From: JBMYXZ01 sp049608925
GTDB lineage: Bacteria > Pseudomonadota > Alphaproteobacteria > JAGOMX01
Direction: 5' to 3'
Length of the DNA stretch: 13,917 nt
NCBI GenBank assembly: GCA_049608925.1
Contig: JBMYXZ010000031.1
Coordinates: 1-13,917 of the forward strand
Below are positions 5,660 through 13,917 of this stretch, one piece after another. How positions within the stretch are numbered: the stretch's first letter is position 1; each line of letters opens with the position of its first letter. The translations under genes were made by a program, and so were the position numbers. The notes beneath the pieces were generated by a model that saw only the letters and a list, made by a program, of their open reading frames with translations, was not told where the DNA came from and searched no databases.

Positions 5660-7072
5660 TTAAGCCGCGGCCCCGGGTGTTGAGGATCCAGAACTACTAG
5701 CACCGCGCACAACCCCTAGGGCTCTCAGCTTACGATGTAGGGCGGACCTTTCCATCCCAATGAACTGTGCAGTTTGTGATATGTTACCGGAAAAGCGTGA
5801 TACCTGAGAGATCAGATACTGCTTTTCAAACAACTCGCGTGCTTCACGTAGGGGAAGCTTTAAGATCTCTTGTGAGCTATCAAGCTGAGGAGTCACAGGA
5901 AGGTTTGATACCACTTCAGGTGGCAGCATATCGACACCAATTTCTTCGTCGCTGGACATAATCAGTGTCCAGTCGATCACATTCTTTAACTGACGAATAT
6001 TGCCTGACCAATCATAAGCCTGTAATGCTGCTAAGGTATCATCTGTCATCTTACGAAGCGAGACACCTGCCTGTTGACAAGCGTTCTTTAAAAAGTGCTC
6101 TGCCAAGACAGGGATGTCTTCTTTGCGATCTTTCAAGGGCTTTACAGGAATGGGCACAACGTTCAGGCGATAGAACAAATCCTCACGCAGAATCCCCTGC
6201 TCTATTGCTTGCTTCAAATCCTTGCTGGAAGTTGCAATGACACGCACATCAATTTCAACTTTCTGTTCACCGCCTATGCGGGTGAAAGCATTTTCCTGTA
6301 ATACCCGTGCTAACTTGCCTTGAATAGAAAGAGGCATATCCGTGATTTCATCCAGCAACAACGTTCCCAGATGGGCGCGTTCCAAAATACCGGTGTTCTG
6401 AGACTCTTTTTCAACGTTCTTAGATTCTTTGCCAAATAGCTCAGTATCAAAAGTCGCTTCGTCCATTGATGCACAGTTAAGAACAAAGAACTGTCCCTGG
6501 CCATTACGTGGTGACTGTTCATGAATTTCACGGGCAATAAGCTCTTTACCAGATCCCGAAGGCCCAGTAATCATGACACGGCTGTTAGCTGGCGCAACCT
6601 TTGAAATAGTTGTCTGCAGTTGTGAAATAAATGGCGAGGTTCCAACCAAGGCCGAGCTATCTTCCACCATTGATTTTAAGGATGTATTTTCTTCACGAAG
6701 GTGCGCAGTTTCTAAAGCGCGCTTGATGATCAAGCACAAACGGTCAGCTTTAAAAGGCTTCTCAACAAAGTCATACGCTCCGTTTTTGATGGCTTTGACT
6801 GCTGTTTGGATATTTCCGTGACCGCTCATCATCACAACCGGCACACCAGGATGATCTCGACGCAGCAGATCAAGCACTTTCATCCCGTCAAAGCGACTGT
6901 CACCCAGCCAAATATCAAGAAGAACTAAGGACGGTCGGCGCTTTGTGATCGCCTCAACAGCATTGGGACCATCGCTTGCCTGACGCGTGGTATAGCCCTC
7001 GTCTTCCAGCAAGTCAGCAATAATATTCCTGATATCAGCTTCATCGTCAACGATCAGAATTTCTAGTGCCAT
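5660..7072 (-). CDS. ntrX: NtrX response regulator
   Basis: This is the transcription regulator of the NtrY-NtrX two-component system, linked in alphaproteobacteria to nitrogen metabolism, envelope and redox responses. The 470 residues comprise a receiver (1-120; acidic D9/D10, phosphoacceptor D53, S83, K105), an AAA+ domain (about 140-375) and a C-terminal Fis-type helix-turn-helix (about 415-455) with a low-complexity Ser/Gly/Ala tail. Walker A is GPSGSGKE (170-177) and Walker B ends D241-E242. The sigma-54 contact loop GAFTGA is absent; the equivalent stretch reads KESKNVEKES. That is typical of NtrX and argues against sigma-54 activation. The start lies 18 bases after the ntrY stop, with a GGAAT sequence as likely ribosome binding site. 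Confidence 0.95.
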   Translation of the reverse strand: MALEILIVDDEADIRNIIADLLEDEGYTTRQASDGPNAVEAITKRRPSLVLLDIWLGDSRFDGMKVLDLLRRDHPGVPVVMMSGHGNIQTAVKAIKNGAYDFVEKPFKADRLCLIIKRALETAHLREENTSLKSMVEDSSALVGTSPFISQLQTTISKVAPANSRVMITGPSGSGKELIAREIHEQSPRNGQGQFFVLNCASMDEATFDTELFGKESKNVEKESQNTGILERAHLGTLLLDEITDMPLSIQGKLARVLQENAFTRIGGEQKVEIDVRVIATSSKDLKQAIEQGILREDLFYRLNVVPIPVKPLKDRKEDIPVLAEHFLKNACQQAGVSLRKMTDDTLAALQAYDWSGNIRQLKNVIDWTLIMSSDEEIGVDMLPPEVVSNLPVTPQLDSSQEILKLPLREARELFEKQYLISQVSRFSGNISQTAQFIGMERSALHRKLRALGVVRGASSSGSSTPGAAA

Positions 7073-7090
7073 CTGTTTTATTCCGTTATC

Positions 7091-9289
7091 CTAGTTTGCA
7101 ACTTGTTTTAATGGCAGCATGGTTTCAGCATCTTCCATAGAAACCTGCGCCGGGAAACGCAGTACAACACGTGCGCCGCCCATATCAGAGTCCTCTAGTC
7201 TAAGCTCACCATTATGTTCTTCCATGATGCGCTTCACAATAGCCAGCCCAAGTCCTGTGCCTTTTTCTCGGCGGGTCACATAGGGCTCCAGCAATTTTTC
7301 ACGGCCTTCTTCCGGAAAGCCTACGCCCGAATCCTCGATTGATATGTCAACATGGGACGGATACAAGGTGATGTCAAGGGCAATTGTTTTCTCAGACGCT
7401 GACTCCAAAGCATCAATCGCATTTTGCAAAATATTGGTCAGTACCTGCGTCACTTGAGTCGTATCACATTCGACCATAATCCTATCGCTGGCAAAGCTGT
7501 TTTTAAAATTCACATTAGAATGCGCTTGTTTTTGCAAGAACAAACATTGTTCAGCCAGCTCTACAATATTATGAGGCTGGAATTCAGGCGACGGCATGCG
7601 CGCAAAGTCGGAAAATTCGCCGACGATCTCTCCGATGTAGGACACCTGGCGAATAATGGTGTCAATATATCGCTGGAAGGTCTCTACGTCCCCGGTAATC
7701 TCTTTGCTGTACTTACGCTTTAAGCGATCGGCAGATAGCTGAATCGGCGTCAGAGGATTCTTAATTTCATGGGCCACACGGCGCGCAACATCTGCCCAAG
7801 CAGAAGAACGCTGAGCCCGAACAAAGTCCGTCACATCATCAAAGGTTATGACATAACCATTAACTTCCTCATCATCATTGGTTTCAACGGCCACATGCAC
7901 CATCAACATCAAGGACTGCAATCCACGTTGCAGACGAATTTGCCGCGGCTTCGGAGATTCCGTCAATAGCTCAACCATTTCTGGAATAACGTTTTCCAGC
8001 TTCTTACTGCGCAGCTTGGTACGCTCTGATCCCAACAGCTCTGCAGCAGCATTGTTTACCATATTGATCTTTTTGTTTGCATCCAAAACCAGGACGCCTG
8101 CGGTCATGGTTCCAAACACTGTCTCAATCAATTGCCGCCTGCGATTCAAGTTCCGGTTTGCATCAATCAGCTTTTCTTGTTGAGACTCCAATGTCTCGGT
8201 CATGCGGTTAAACGAGCGCGCCAGAATCTTTAACTCGTCACGAGGCTCTTCCTCGTCCACACGTGTAGAAAGTTTACCATCACGCACATCTTCCGCAGCT
8301 TCAGTCAGCATACTAATGGGGCGAACGATGCGTCCCGCAAAGACCAAAATCAACCCCAGCACCAGCAAGAACATCACAAGGGTAAAGATGATATATATCA
8401 TCGTAAATTGGATCTCAAGCTGCCCACGAGATTGCTCACGATCATGATAGTCAGATACGGCCTCATGCGTTGCGGATACGTGCTCCAAAACCATGGGATC
8501 AACCGAGCGGCCAACCAGCAAATACAGGTCAAAGTTAGGGTCAACCTGAACCAGAGCACGAATACGGTCTTTGGTTTCCGTTTGATATGTAATTGGATCA
8601 TATCGCACTTTTTGCTTGTACAGGTATGCAATCTTATCCCATTCATACCCTAGAGAGAATGTCAGTCTAGAGTGTGCCACGACCTCGCCATCTCCCTGGA
8701 AGATGATAGCCTCAGACAAGGATCGCTGACTGGAAATATCCGTTAGCAAGTCATCCAAGGCATCGACATCATAAATCGGTAGCTGTTCAGAGATTATTTT
8801 GGCGACAGCCAGAACATCGGTTTTAATATTACGAGTGTGCTCTTCAAAGTATGCCTCGGCAACTTCTGTCGAGTTTTTCAACGCCTTGTGGACACGATCA
8901 GAAAACCACGATTCAATACCCATGTTAAAAAACGTAATTGAAAACAGAGTCAGTATTGCAACTGGAAATACAACAATCAAGCCCAACTGGCGGACCAAGC
9001 GCATTTCCAGCTTAGAGGCTGTTCCTGATTTACGAATCCGCGATCTGAATTGAAAGAGTTTTTGCGCGACAAAGATACCGATGATCAGCAGAATAAACAG
9101 GTCAAGATACAGCAGTACCATCAAGCGCTTAGAGCCCCCATCAACAGGTGCAGACAGGTCAAACGCCCGGAAAGTCATGACGCCTAATACAATAGCAGTG
9201 ACCACCAACAGGCCAAAAAGAACCCTGCCCAGCTTATGCTTCTGAGAGAATTCGTACGCCTGATAGTATGCCTGTATTAGCCTTTTCAT
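7091..9289 (-). CDS. ntrY: NtrY sensor histidine kinase
   Basis: The 732-residue inner-membrane sensor kinase is the partner of NtrX, encoded 18 bases downstream. Three membrane helices near the N-terminus (within about 20-110) are followed by an extracytoplasmic sensor region and a fourth helix (about 295-317). Then come a HAMP linker (about 318-370), a PAS domain (about 390-490), the phosphoacceptor H-box HEIKNPLTP with His507, and an ATPase domain with N-box (NILQNAID) and G-boxes (DSGVGF, GTGLGL). All catalytic motifs are intact. The start ATG is only three bases after the stop of the Fis-like gene, so translation is probably coupled. In most alphaproteobacteria ntrB and ntrC precede it; here only the small Fis-like gene does. 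It may therefore be the only Ntr-type kinase at this locus. Confidence 0.96.
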   Translation of the reverse strand: MKRLIQAYYQAYEFSQKHKLGRVLFGLLVVTAIVLGVMTFRAFDLSAPVDGGSKRLMVLLYLDLFILLIIGIFVAQKLFQFRSRIRKSGTASKLEMRLVRQLGLIVVFPVAILTLFSITFFNMGIESWFSDRVHKALKNSTEVAEAYFEEHTRNIKTDVLAVAKIISEQLPIYDVDALDDLLTDISSQRSLSEAIIFQGDGEVVAHSRLTFSLGYEWDKIAYLYKQKVRYDPITYQTETKDRIRALVQVDPNFDLYLLVGRSVDPMVLEHVSATHEAVSDYHDREQSRGQLEIQFTMIYIIFTLVMFLLVLGLILVFAGRIVRPISMLTEAAEDVRDGKLSTRVDEEEPRDELKILARSFNRMTETLESQQEKLIDANRNLNRRRQLIETVFGTMTAGVLVLDANKKINMVNNAAAELLGSERTKLRSKKLENVIPEMVELLTESPKPRQIRLQRGLQSLMLMVHVAVETNDDEEVNGYVITFDDVTDFVRAQRSSAWADVARRVAHEIKNPLTPIQLSADRLKRKYSKEITGDVETFQRYIDTIIRQVSYIGEIVGEFSDFARMPSPEFQPHNIVELAEQCLFLQKQAHSNVNFKNSFASDRIMVECDTTQVTQVLTNILQNAIDALESASEKTIALDITLYPSHVDISIEDSGVGFPEEGREKLLEPYVTRREKGTGLGLAIVKRIMEEHNGELRLEDSDMGGARVVLRFPAQVSMEDAETMLPLKQVAN

Positions 9290-9292
9290 CCA

Positions 9293-9547
9293 CTATCCGA
9301 TATTCAGTTCATCCATTTTCTTACGCAATGTATTACGCGTAATACCCAGGACTTCAGCTGTTTTTGCTTTGTTGCCATCAGCTGCTTTTAATATACACGA
9401 AATCAAGGGACGCTCGACTTCATTTAATATTCTCTTATACAATCCCCCAGGAGGCAACTGTCCTTCATGTTCTTCGATATATTTATTTAAATGAGACTCA
9501 ACTGTGTGAGCCAAACCATCTTGTCGCATGTTACTATTCGCCGTCAT
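9293..9547 (-). CDS. Fis-like protein: isolated C-terminal domain of NtrC
   Basis: The 84-residue product matches the C-terminal dimerisation and helix-turn-helix region of NtrC, and also Fis. Diagnostic stretches are LPPGGLYKRIL (31-41), NEVERPLI (42-49), DGNKAKTAEVLGI (57-69) and RNTLRKK (71-77). There is no receiver or AAA+ domain and no room for one, because it overlaps the end of dusB by 14 bases and ends three bases before ntrY. In alphaproteobacteria ntrB and ntrC normally fill this place, so I infer that both were lost except for this DNA-binding end. A second start, M7 at 9529, lies four bases after the dusB stop and has GGCGA eight bases upstream; it gives 78 residues. As a free dimeric DNA-binding protein it could act as a nucleoid-type factor or local regulator, not as a sigma-54 activator. 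Confidence 0.88.
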   Translation of the reverse strand: MTANSNMRQDGLAHTVESHLNKYIEEHEGQLPPGGLYKRILNEVERPLISCILKAADGNKAKTAEVLGITRNTLRKKMDELNIG

Positions 9548-10517
9548 TCAATAACTTATTGTAAAATTGTTCTACTTGGTCGAGAGTGCTTTTGGCCGAA
9601 TCCTGCGTATATATATCGCGACGAAATTCGACCGACCCACGAAAGCCTTTACTGTACCAACTGATGTGCTTGAAGGCAATGCGCAATCCATTGCGTTCGC
9701 CATGAAAAGAAAAGATGTCTTCCACATGGTCCAAGACAATCTGCTTTTGTTCCTGCACAGAAGGATCAGGAACCTTTTCGCCGGTCTCTAGATACCGGCG
9801 AACTTGATCAATTTTCCAGGGCTTACCGTATGTTCCGCGCCCAATCATCACACCATCTGCAGTGGACTGACTTAAGGCCTCGGTAGCATCTTCTTCTGTC
9901 ACGATGTCACCGTTTACGATAACCGGGACTGATACAGCGTCCTTTACCTTGCGCACGAACTTCCAATCAGCGCTGCCTTTATAGAATTGACAGCGCGTAC
10001 GGCCATGCACCGTGATCATTTGAATGCCAATATCTTCTGCAATCTTTGCCAGTTTTGGGGCATTCAGATTGTCATCATCCCACCCCATACGCATCTTTAA
10101 GGTAACCGGAACATTCACCGCCCCAACGGCAGCCTCCAGAATTTTGGTTGCTTTGGCCTCGTCCTTCATCAATGCAGAACCAGCATAATCGCTGACCACG
10201 CGCTTTGATGGGCAGCCCATATTAATGTCGATCAGCACCGCTCCGCGCGCTTCATTCAACTTCGCAGCTTCGGCAACTGCTGCAGGATCACAACCTGCCA
10301 GCTGAACCGCCATTGGCTCGATTTCCGGAACTGTCTCGGCCATCTGCAAAGACTTCCAGTTATCGCGGATAATTGCCTGACTGGCGATCATCTCGGAAAA
10401 TACCAGCGAGGCACCACAACGCTTTACAGCCTTGCGAAAAGGCAAGTCAGTGACAGCGGTCAAAGGCGCCAACAATACATTGTCGGGCAGCGATATGGGG
10501 CCGATATTTAAGCTCAT
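9534..10517 (-). CDS. dusB: tRNA-dihydrouridine synthase DusB
   Basis: This FMN- and NADPH-dependent enzyme reduces uridine to dihydrouridine in the tRNA D-loop. The 327 residues form the usual TIM barrel plus helical domain. Visible motifs are the N-terminal APLTAVTDLPFR, the active-site NMGCPSK with catalytic Cys102, flavin-contacting HGRTR (171-175), NGD (202-204) and GRG (226-228). The gene was formerly called nifR3 and heads the ntr cluster in alphaproteobacteria, as it does here. In gammaproteobacteria it heads dusB-fis. Only 82 bases separate its start from that of divergent prfB. The ribosome binding site is weak (a GTGAG about a dozen bases upstream). Confidence 0.96.
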   Translation of the reverse strand: MSLNIGPISLPDNVLLAPLTAVTDLPFRKAVKRCGASLVFSEMIASQAIIRDNWKSLQMAETVPEIEPMAVQLAGCDPAAVAEAAKLNEARGAVLIDINMGCPSKRVVSDYAGSALMKDEAKATKILEAAVGAVNVPVTLKMRMGWDDDNLNAPKLAKIAEDIGIQMITVHGRTRCQFYKGSADWKFVRKVKDAVSVPVIVNGDIVTEEDATEALSQSTADGVMIGRGTYGKPWKIDQVRRYLETGEKVPDPSVQEQKQIVLDHVEDIFSFHGERNGLRIAFKHISWYSKGFRGSVEFRRDIYTQDSAKSTLDQVEQFYNKLLNDGE

Positions 10518-10563
10518 AAAAAGGTGATCTCACATCTGCAGCAAATGGTCAAGAAATTAGCGC

Positions 10564-10592
10564 TTGAGACCAAGGCAATAATGCTATATATC
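10564..10592 (+). promoter_or_regulatory. Possible prfB promoter, near-leaderless
   Basis: TTGAGA (10564-10569), a 17-base spacer and TATATC (10587-10592) resemble a sigma-70 promoter. Transcription would start at or within a few bases of the prfB ATG at 10600, which has no visible Shine-Dalgarno sequence. The hexamers are imperfect, so this is tentative. Confidence 0.3.
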
Positions 10593-10599
10593 TTGCTTC

Positions 10600-11698
10600 A
10601 TGCGAGCAGAAATTGAATCCCTAGTATCATCCATAAGACAGGCCCTTGAGCTTGTCGGGAGGCATCTTTGACGTCGAGGCCTCAACCACACGCCTAGCAG
10701 AGCTGGAAGAAAAAGCCCAAGACCCTTCTTTGTGGGATGACGCAAAAGCAGCCCAATCAGTGATGCGCGAACGTGACCAGTTGACTGACTCTCTTGGTAG
10801 CTTTAACGGTATTGTGCAAGAACTTGAAGATAATATCGGTCTGATCGAACTTGGGGAAGAGGAAAAAGATTCCGACGCCATACAAGAAGGCGAAAAGGCT
10901 ATCGAAGAGCTTGCGCAACGCGTGGAACGTATTCGTCTTGAAAGCTTATTGTCCGGTGAAGCTGACGGCAATGATTGTTACGTTGAAATCAATGCCGGCG
11001 CTGGTGGTACAGAGGCGCAAGATTGGTCCAGCATGTTACAGCGCATGTATGCGCGCTGGGCTGACGCGCATGGCCATAAAGTTGAATGGTTGGAAGAAAG
11101 CTCTGGTGAAGAAGCAGGCATAAAGTCTTGCACGATGCTGGTCAAGGGTCATCAAGCATTTGGTTGGTTAAAAACTGAAAGTGGTGTTCATCGTTTGGTG
11201 CGCATTTCCCCATTTGATTCATCTGCAAGACGCCATACCAGCTTTGCCTCTGTTTGGGTATATCCTGTGATTGATGAAGACTTTGACATCGATATTCAAC
11301 CTCAAGACATCCGCGTAGACACTTATCGCGCCTCAGGTGCTGGTGGTCAGCATGTCAACACAACTGACAGCGCTGTTCGCATTACCCATGATCCCACCGG
11401 TATTGTTGTGCAGTGTCAGAATGATCGCTCGCAGCATCGTAACCGTGCCCAGGCCATGGCAATGTTGAAGGCCCGGCTATATGAATATGAAATGCGTAAA
11501 CGCGAAGAAGCCACCCTGGCACAGCATGAATCAAAGACTGAAATCGGCTGGGGCCATCAAATTAGATCATATGTCCTGCATCCTTATCAGATGGTAAAGG
11601 ACTTACGGACTGGTGTTGAAAAAGGAAATGCTCAAGGCGTATTGGATGGTGACCTGGATCCCTATTTGGAAGCTGCTCTAGCCAATAAGGTAACATAG
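10600..11698 (+). CDS. prfB: Peptide chain release factor 2 (programmed +1 frameshift)
   Basis: RF2 ends translation at UGA and UAA. The gene is split over two frames: 23 codons from ATG 10600 reach CTT (10666-10668) before an in-frame TGA, then reading continues at 10670 in the +1 frame to 11698. The joined protein has 365 residues, the normal RF2 length. The first frame encodes MRAEIESLV...RHL, matching alphaproteobacterial RF2 N-termini, which proves that it belongs. The stop-codon-recognition tripeptide SPF is at 203-205 and the peptidyl-transfer GGQ at 248-250. A single-frame reading would start at a spurious TTG (10646) and lose the true N-terminus. Product level is autoregulated through the frameshift: low RF2 lets the ribosome pause at TGA and shift. 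The gene is divergent from dusB and convergent with recG. Confidence 0.96.
10657..10672 (+). promoter_or_regulatory. RF2 programmed +1 frameshift site
   Basis: GGGAGG (internal Shine-Dalgarno-like element), three bases, then CTT TGA C. The order and the three-base spacing are the same as in the classical prfB element (AGGGGG, UAU, CUU UGA C). The internal element stimulates the +1 slip of the Leu tRNA on CTT, and the UGA followed by C is a weak stop. Confidence 0.95.
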
Positions 11699-11743
11699 TT
11701 CCTGTTCGCACCAGATAGTATCCTACTGTATCCATATTCCACC

Positions 11744-13831
11744 CTACCCGGCTTTTAAATACTCCACTGCTGTATCTTTCTCAAAGAGGTACAGCAGTGT
11801 CCTTAGCGCCCTGCCGCGCTGGCTTTGCAGATTAGGGTCTTGGGACACTGTCAACTCTGCTTCCTGATGGGCTTGCTTTAGCAGATCTTGATGGGCTTCA
11901 TAATCTCCAATACGAAGATCAGGCAAACCACTTTGCCGCAGCCCAAGTGCATCGCCTCCGCCGCGAAGGCGCAAGTCTTCTTCCGCGATTTTAAATCCAT
12001 CGTTGGTCTCACGCATGATTTTCAATCGAGATTTTGCTGTAGACGTTAGATTTTCATCGTATAACAACATGCAGACTGATTCGTCTGCTCCGCGCCCTAC
12101 CCGCCCTCGCAGCTGGTGCAGTTGCGACAGGCCAAACCGTTCTGCGTGCTCGATGATCATGACCGTTGCATCGCCGACGTGGACACCGACTTCGATCACA
12201 GTCGTTGCCACCAAAATTCGATATTCACCATTCATGAATTTTTCCATGACAGCGTCTTTTTCAGCTGACTTCATTTTGCCATGCACCAAACCAACTTTGT
12301 CCGGGAATATTGTGCACAAAGCATCATATCGATCTTTGGCAGCGGCCAGATCAAGTACCTCTGATTCTTCAACCAGGGGGCACACCCAATATACTTTGCG
12401 CCCATTTGATATGGCGCGCTGAAGGCTTTCAATGACTTCATCATAACGCCCCAGAGACACCAGACTAGTCGCCACATCTTTACGACCGGGAGGTTTGTGC
12501 TTTAGCTGAGATGTTTCAAGATCTCCATAACAAGCCAACATCAGCGTTCTTGGGATAGGTGTTGCTGTCATCAGCAGCGTATCAACGCGATCACCCTTGG
12601 CTGCCAAGCGCAAGCGTTGTTCAACGCCAAAGCGATGCTGCTCGTCAATCACCGCAAAGCTTAGATTATCAAAAACAACGTCATCTTGGATCAAGGCATG
12701 AGTGCCCACTAGTATGTCGATATCACCGTTCTTCAGGCGCTCGAGGATCTGCTTGCGGCCTTTACCCTTGCCGGTTAAGACTTCTAAAATTAGCCCAGCT
12801 TCCTCGGCCAGTGGAGAAAGTGTCTCAGCATGTTGTTTGGCCAAGATTTCTGTAGGAGCCAACAAAGCCGTTTGACCACCAGCCTCGATAGCATTCAGCA
12901 TTGCCATCAATCCCACGAGGGTTTTACCACTGCCCACATCTCCCTGCAGCAAACGCACCATGCGATATGGTTGTGCCATATCATGAAAAATTTCCTTCAG
13001 AGCCGCTTGCTGATCTTTTGTCAGGTCAAATGGCAACTGATCCAATACTTTCTTACGTAGACTTCCATCTCCCTTGCTAGACCGGCCCGGTTGCTTTTTA
13101 TGAAATTGCCGTACCAGCATCAAAGTCAGTTGATTAGCTAAAAACTCATCATAAGCCAAACGCCGGCGGCATGGATGATTATTGTCTACGTCTGCTTCAC
13201 TATTGGGATTATGCAGATGAAGCACAGAGGCTCTCCAGGACGCCCATTTATGGCTTTGCAATGTGGAAGGTAGAATCCACTCGGGCAGCTCTGGGCAGCG
13301 CTCTAAAGCACTTCTGATGGTCTTAGAGAGCATATTCTGGGTTAGCCCCTTAGTTAGAGGGTAAGTGGGCTCAAACCCCACCCATCTATCTTTTTCAGCA
13401 GGATCCCCGATGAAATCAGGGTGGGTGATCTGCCAGCGACCGCGGAATATCTCAAACTTACCGCTGATCAGGACTTTTCTGCCAATGGGAAATGTTTGAA
13501 TCATATAATCATGGCTGGCATTAAAAAAGGCAAGATCCGTAAAAAAGCCAACACTATCTGTGCAGACAACTTTGTATGGCATGCGAGACCGAAAACGATC
13601 CTTAGGAGGAAGGTGTTCGGCAACTGACAGCTCAACCGTAATCAACTCGCCTGGTTCCGCATGCCGCAATTCTGCCACCCCTTTACGGTATGTCACCCCA
13701 GAAGGAAAATGCCAGCACAGGTCCAAAAGGCGGTGGCCGGCTAACCGTTCGATCAGCTTGGCAATCTTAGGGCCAACACCGCGAATCGATGTGTGAGAAG
13801 CATATAAGTCGTATAAAAGTTCAGGTCTCAT
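11744..13831 (-). CDS. recG: ATP-dependent DNA helicase RecG
   Basis: RecG reverses stalled replication forks and moves branched DNA during recombination and repair. The 695-residue length is typical. Residues about 10-150 hold the N-terminal wedge region with an OB fold. The helicase motor follows, with Walker A GDVGSGKT (297-304), motif Ia APTEILAKQH (325-334), DEQH box (396-399) and motif III TATPIPRT (422-429). Later motifs include EHAERFGLSQLHQLRGRVGRG. The N-terminal sequence MRPELLYDLY...SIRGVGPK fits alphaproteobacterial RecG and supports this start, although no Shine-Dalgarno sequence is visible before it. It converges on prfB with a 45-base gap that holds no clear terminator. Confidence 0.97.
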   Translation of the reverse strand: MRPELLYDLYASHTSIRGVGPKIAKLIERLAGHRLLDLCWHFPSGVTYRKGVAELRHAEPGELITVELSVAEHLPPKDRFRSRMPYKVVCTDSVGFFTDLAFFNASHDYMIQTFPIGRKVLISGKFEIFRGRWQITHPDFIGDPAEKDRWVGFEPTYPLTKGLTQNMLSKTIRSALERCPELPEWILPSTLQSHKWASWRASVLHLHNPNSEADVDNNHPCRRRLAYDEFLANQLTLMLVRQFHKKQPGRSSKGDGSLRKKVLDQLPFDLTKDQQAALKEIFHDMAQPYRMVRLLQGDVGSGKTLVGLMAMLNAIEAGGQTALLAPTEILAKQHAETLSPLAEEAGLILEVLTGKGKGRKQILERLKNGDIDILVGTHALIQDDVVFDNLSFAVIDEQHRFGVEQRLRLAAKGDRVDTLLMTATPIPRTLMLACYGDLETSQLKHKPPGRKDVATSLVSLGRYDEVIESLQRAISNGRKVYWVCPLVEESEVLDLAAAKDRYDALCTIFPDKVGLVHGKMKSAEKDAVMEKFMNGEYRILVATTVIEVGVHVGDATVMIIEHAERFGLSQLHQLRGRVGRGADESVCMLLYDENLTSTAKSRLKIMRETNDGFKIAEEDLRLRGGGDALGLRQSGLPDLRIGDYEAHQDLLKQAHQEAELTVSQDPNLQSQRGRALRTLLYLFEKDTAVEYLKAG

Positions 13832-13859
13832 TTATGTCTATTGTTAGGTATTTTGTCGG

Positions 13860-13865
13860 TATAAT
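13860..13865 (+). promoter_or_regulatory. Possible -10 box at the right edge
   Basis: TATAAT sits in the region upstream of recG and points away from it, towards a possible plus-strand gene beyond the window. A GTG at 13875 opens a frame that runs to the edge, but only about 14 codons are visible. No matching -35 element is seen at the usual distance. Confidence 0.2.
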
Positions 13866-13917
13866 ATTCCAACAGTGAAGACCTTAGCTTGGGCAAATAA
13901 ATATCAATTACATTCTG

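Noticed and set aside
7424..9053. Several 60-100 codon plus-strand frames opposite ntrY
   Set aside because: They are shadows of ntrY, which is intact with all kinase motifs.
9330..9345. Perfect 16-bp palindrome inside the Fis-like gene
   Set aside because: It falls in the codons of the recognition helix. About 0.2 such palindromes are expected by chance in a window this size, so it is not evidence of an operator.
9293..9547. Reading the Fis-like gene as a pseudogene of ntrC
   Set aside because: It has an intact frame, plausible starts coupled to dusB, a complete DNA-binding domain and tight operon spacing, so it is more likely a functional small protein.
10646..10669. TTG start for prfB at 10646
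   Set aside because: The first 23 codons from ATG 10600 match RF2 N-termini and the frameshift element is complete, so the TTG start is an artefact of reading one frame.
11699..11743. Terminator between prfB and recG
   Set aside because: Only a short imperfect stem (GATAGTA...TACTGTATC) without a T-tract is seen.
1..13917. CRISPR arrays, tRNA or rRNA genes, insertion sequences
   Set aside because: No regularly spaced repeats, cloverleaf or rRNA signature, transposase frame or flanking target duplication was seen.

Overview
The window looks like a chromosomal segment of an alphaproteobacterium of moderate-to-low GC content, probably host-associated. The core genes point there. A dusB-ntrY-ntrX block keeps the order of the alphaproteobacterial nifR3-ntrBC-ntrYX cluster, NtrX lacks the sigma-54 GAFTGA loop, and RF2 begins with an alphaproteobacteria-like N-terminus. 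The closest lineage cannot be fixed from sequence alone. A Rickettsiales- or Holosporales-like intracellular bacterium is inferred from the actin-directed gene at the left end.

Layout. Positions 1-362 are an AT-rich intergenic region with a GC-rich hairpin and, at the left edge, the ribosome binding site of a possible minus-strand gene that leaves the window. On the plus strand follow a secreted protein that ends in two WH2 actin-binding motifs plus WAVE-like connector and acidic segments (363-1514), a strong terminator, and an MscS-type channel fused to a cyclic-nucleotide-binding domain (1618-3060). On the minus strand lie three consecutive genes for small exported proteins (3063-5543). Two are clear paralogues and the third is more distant. 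All carry repeated hydrophobic units centred on a Val/Leu/Ile-Pro-Gly turn. The gaps between them hold a terminator and an unusual chain of inverted repeats, the last of which buries a start codon.

The right part is conserved chromosome: ntrX, ntrY, a small Fis-like protein and dusB form a tight minus-strand operon. Then come divergent prfB, read through a programmed +1 frameshift at 10666-10671, and convergent recG. ntrB is missing and ntrC is reduced to its C-terminal DNA-binding domain, sitting exactly where full ntrC would be. This dusB-fis-like arrangement recalls the gammaproteobacterial dusB-fis operon.

The most striking content is the bacterial protein with profilin-type polyproline tracts, tandem WH2 motifs and a WAVE-like VCA tail. 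It predicts an exported actin-nucleation-promoting factor that acts on a eukaryotic host. The adjacent secreted protein family has no function I can recognise.
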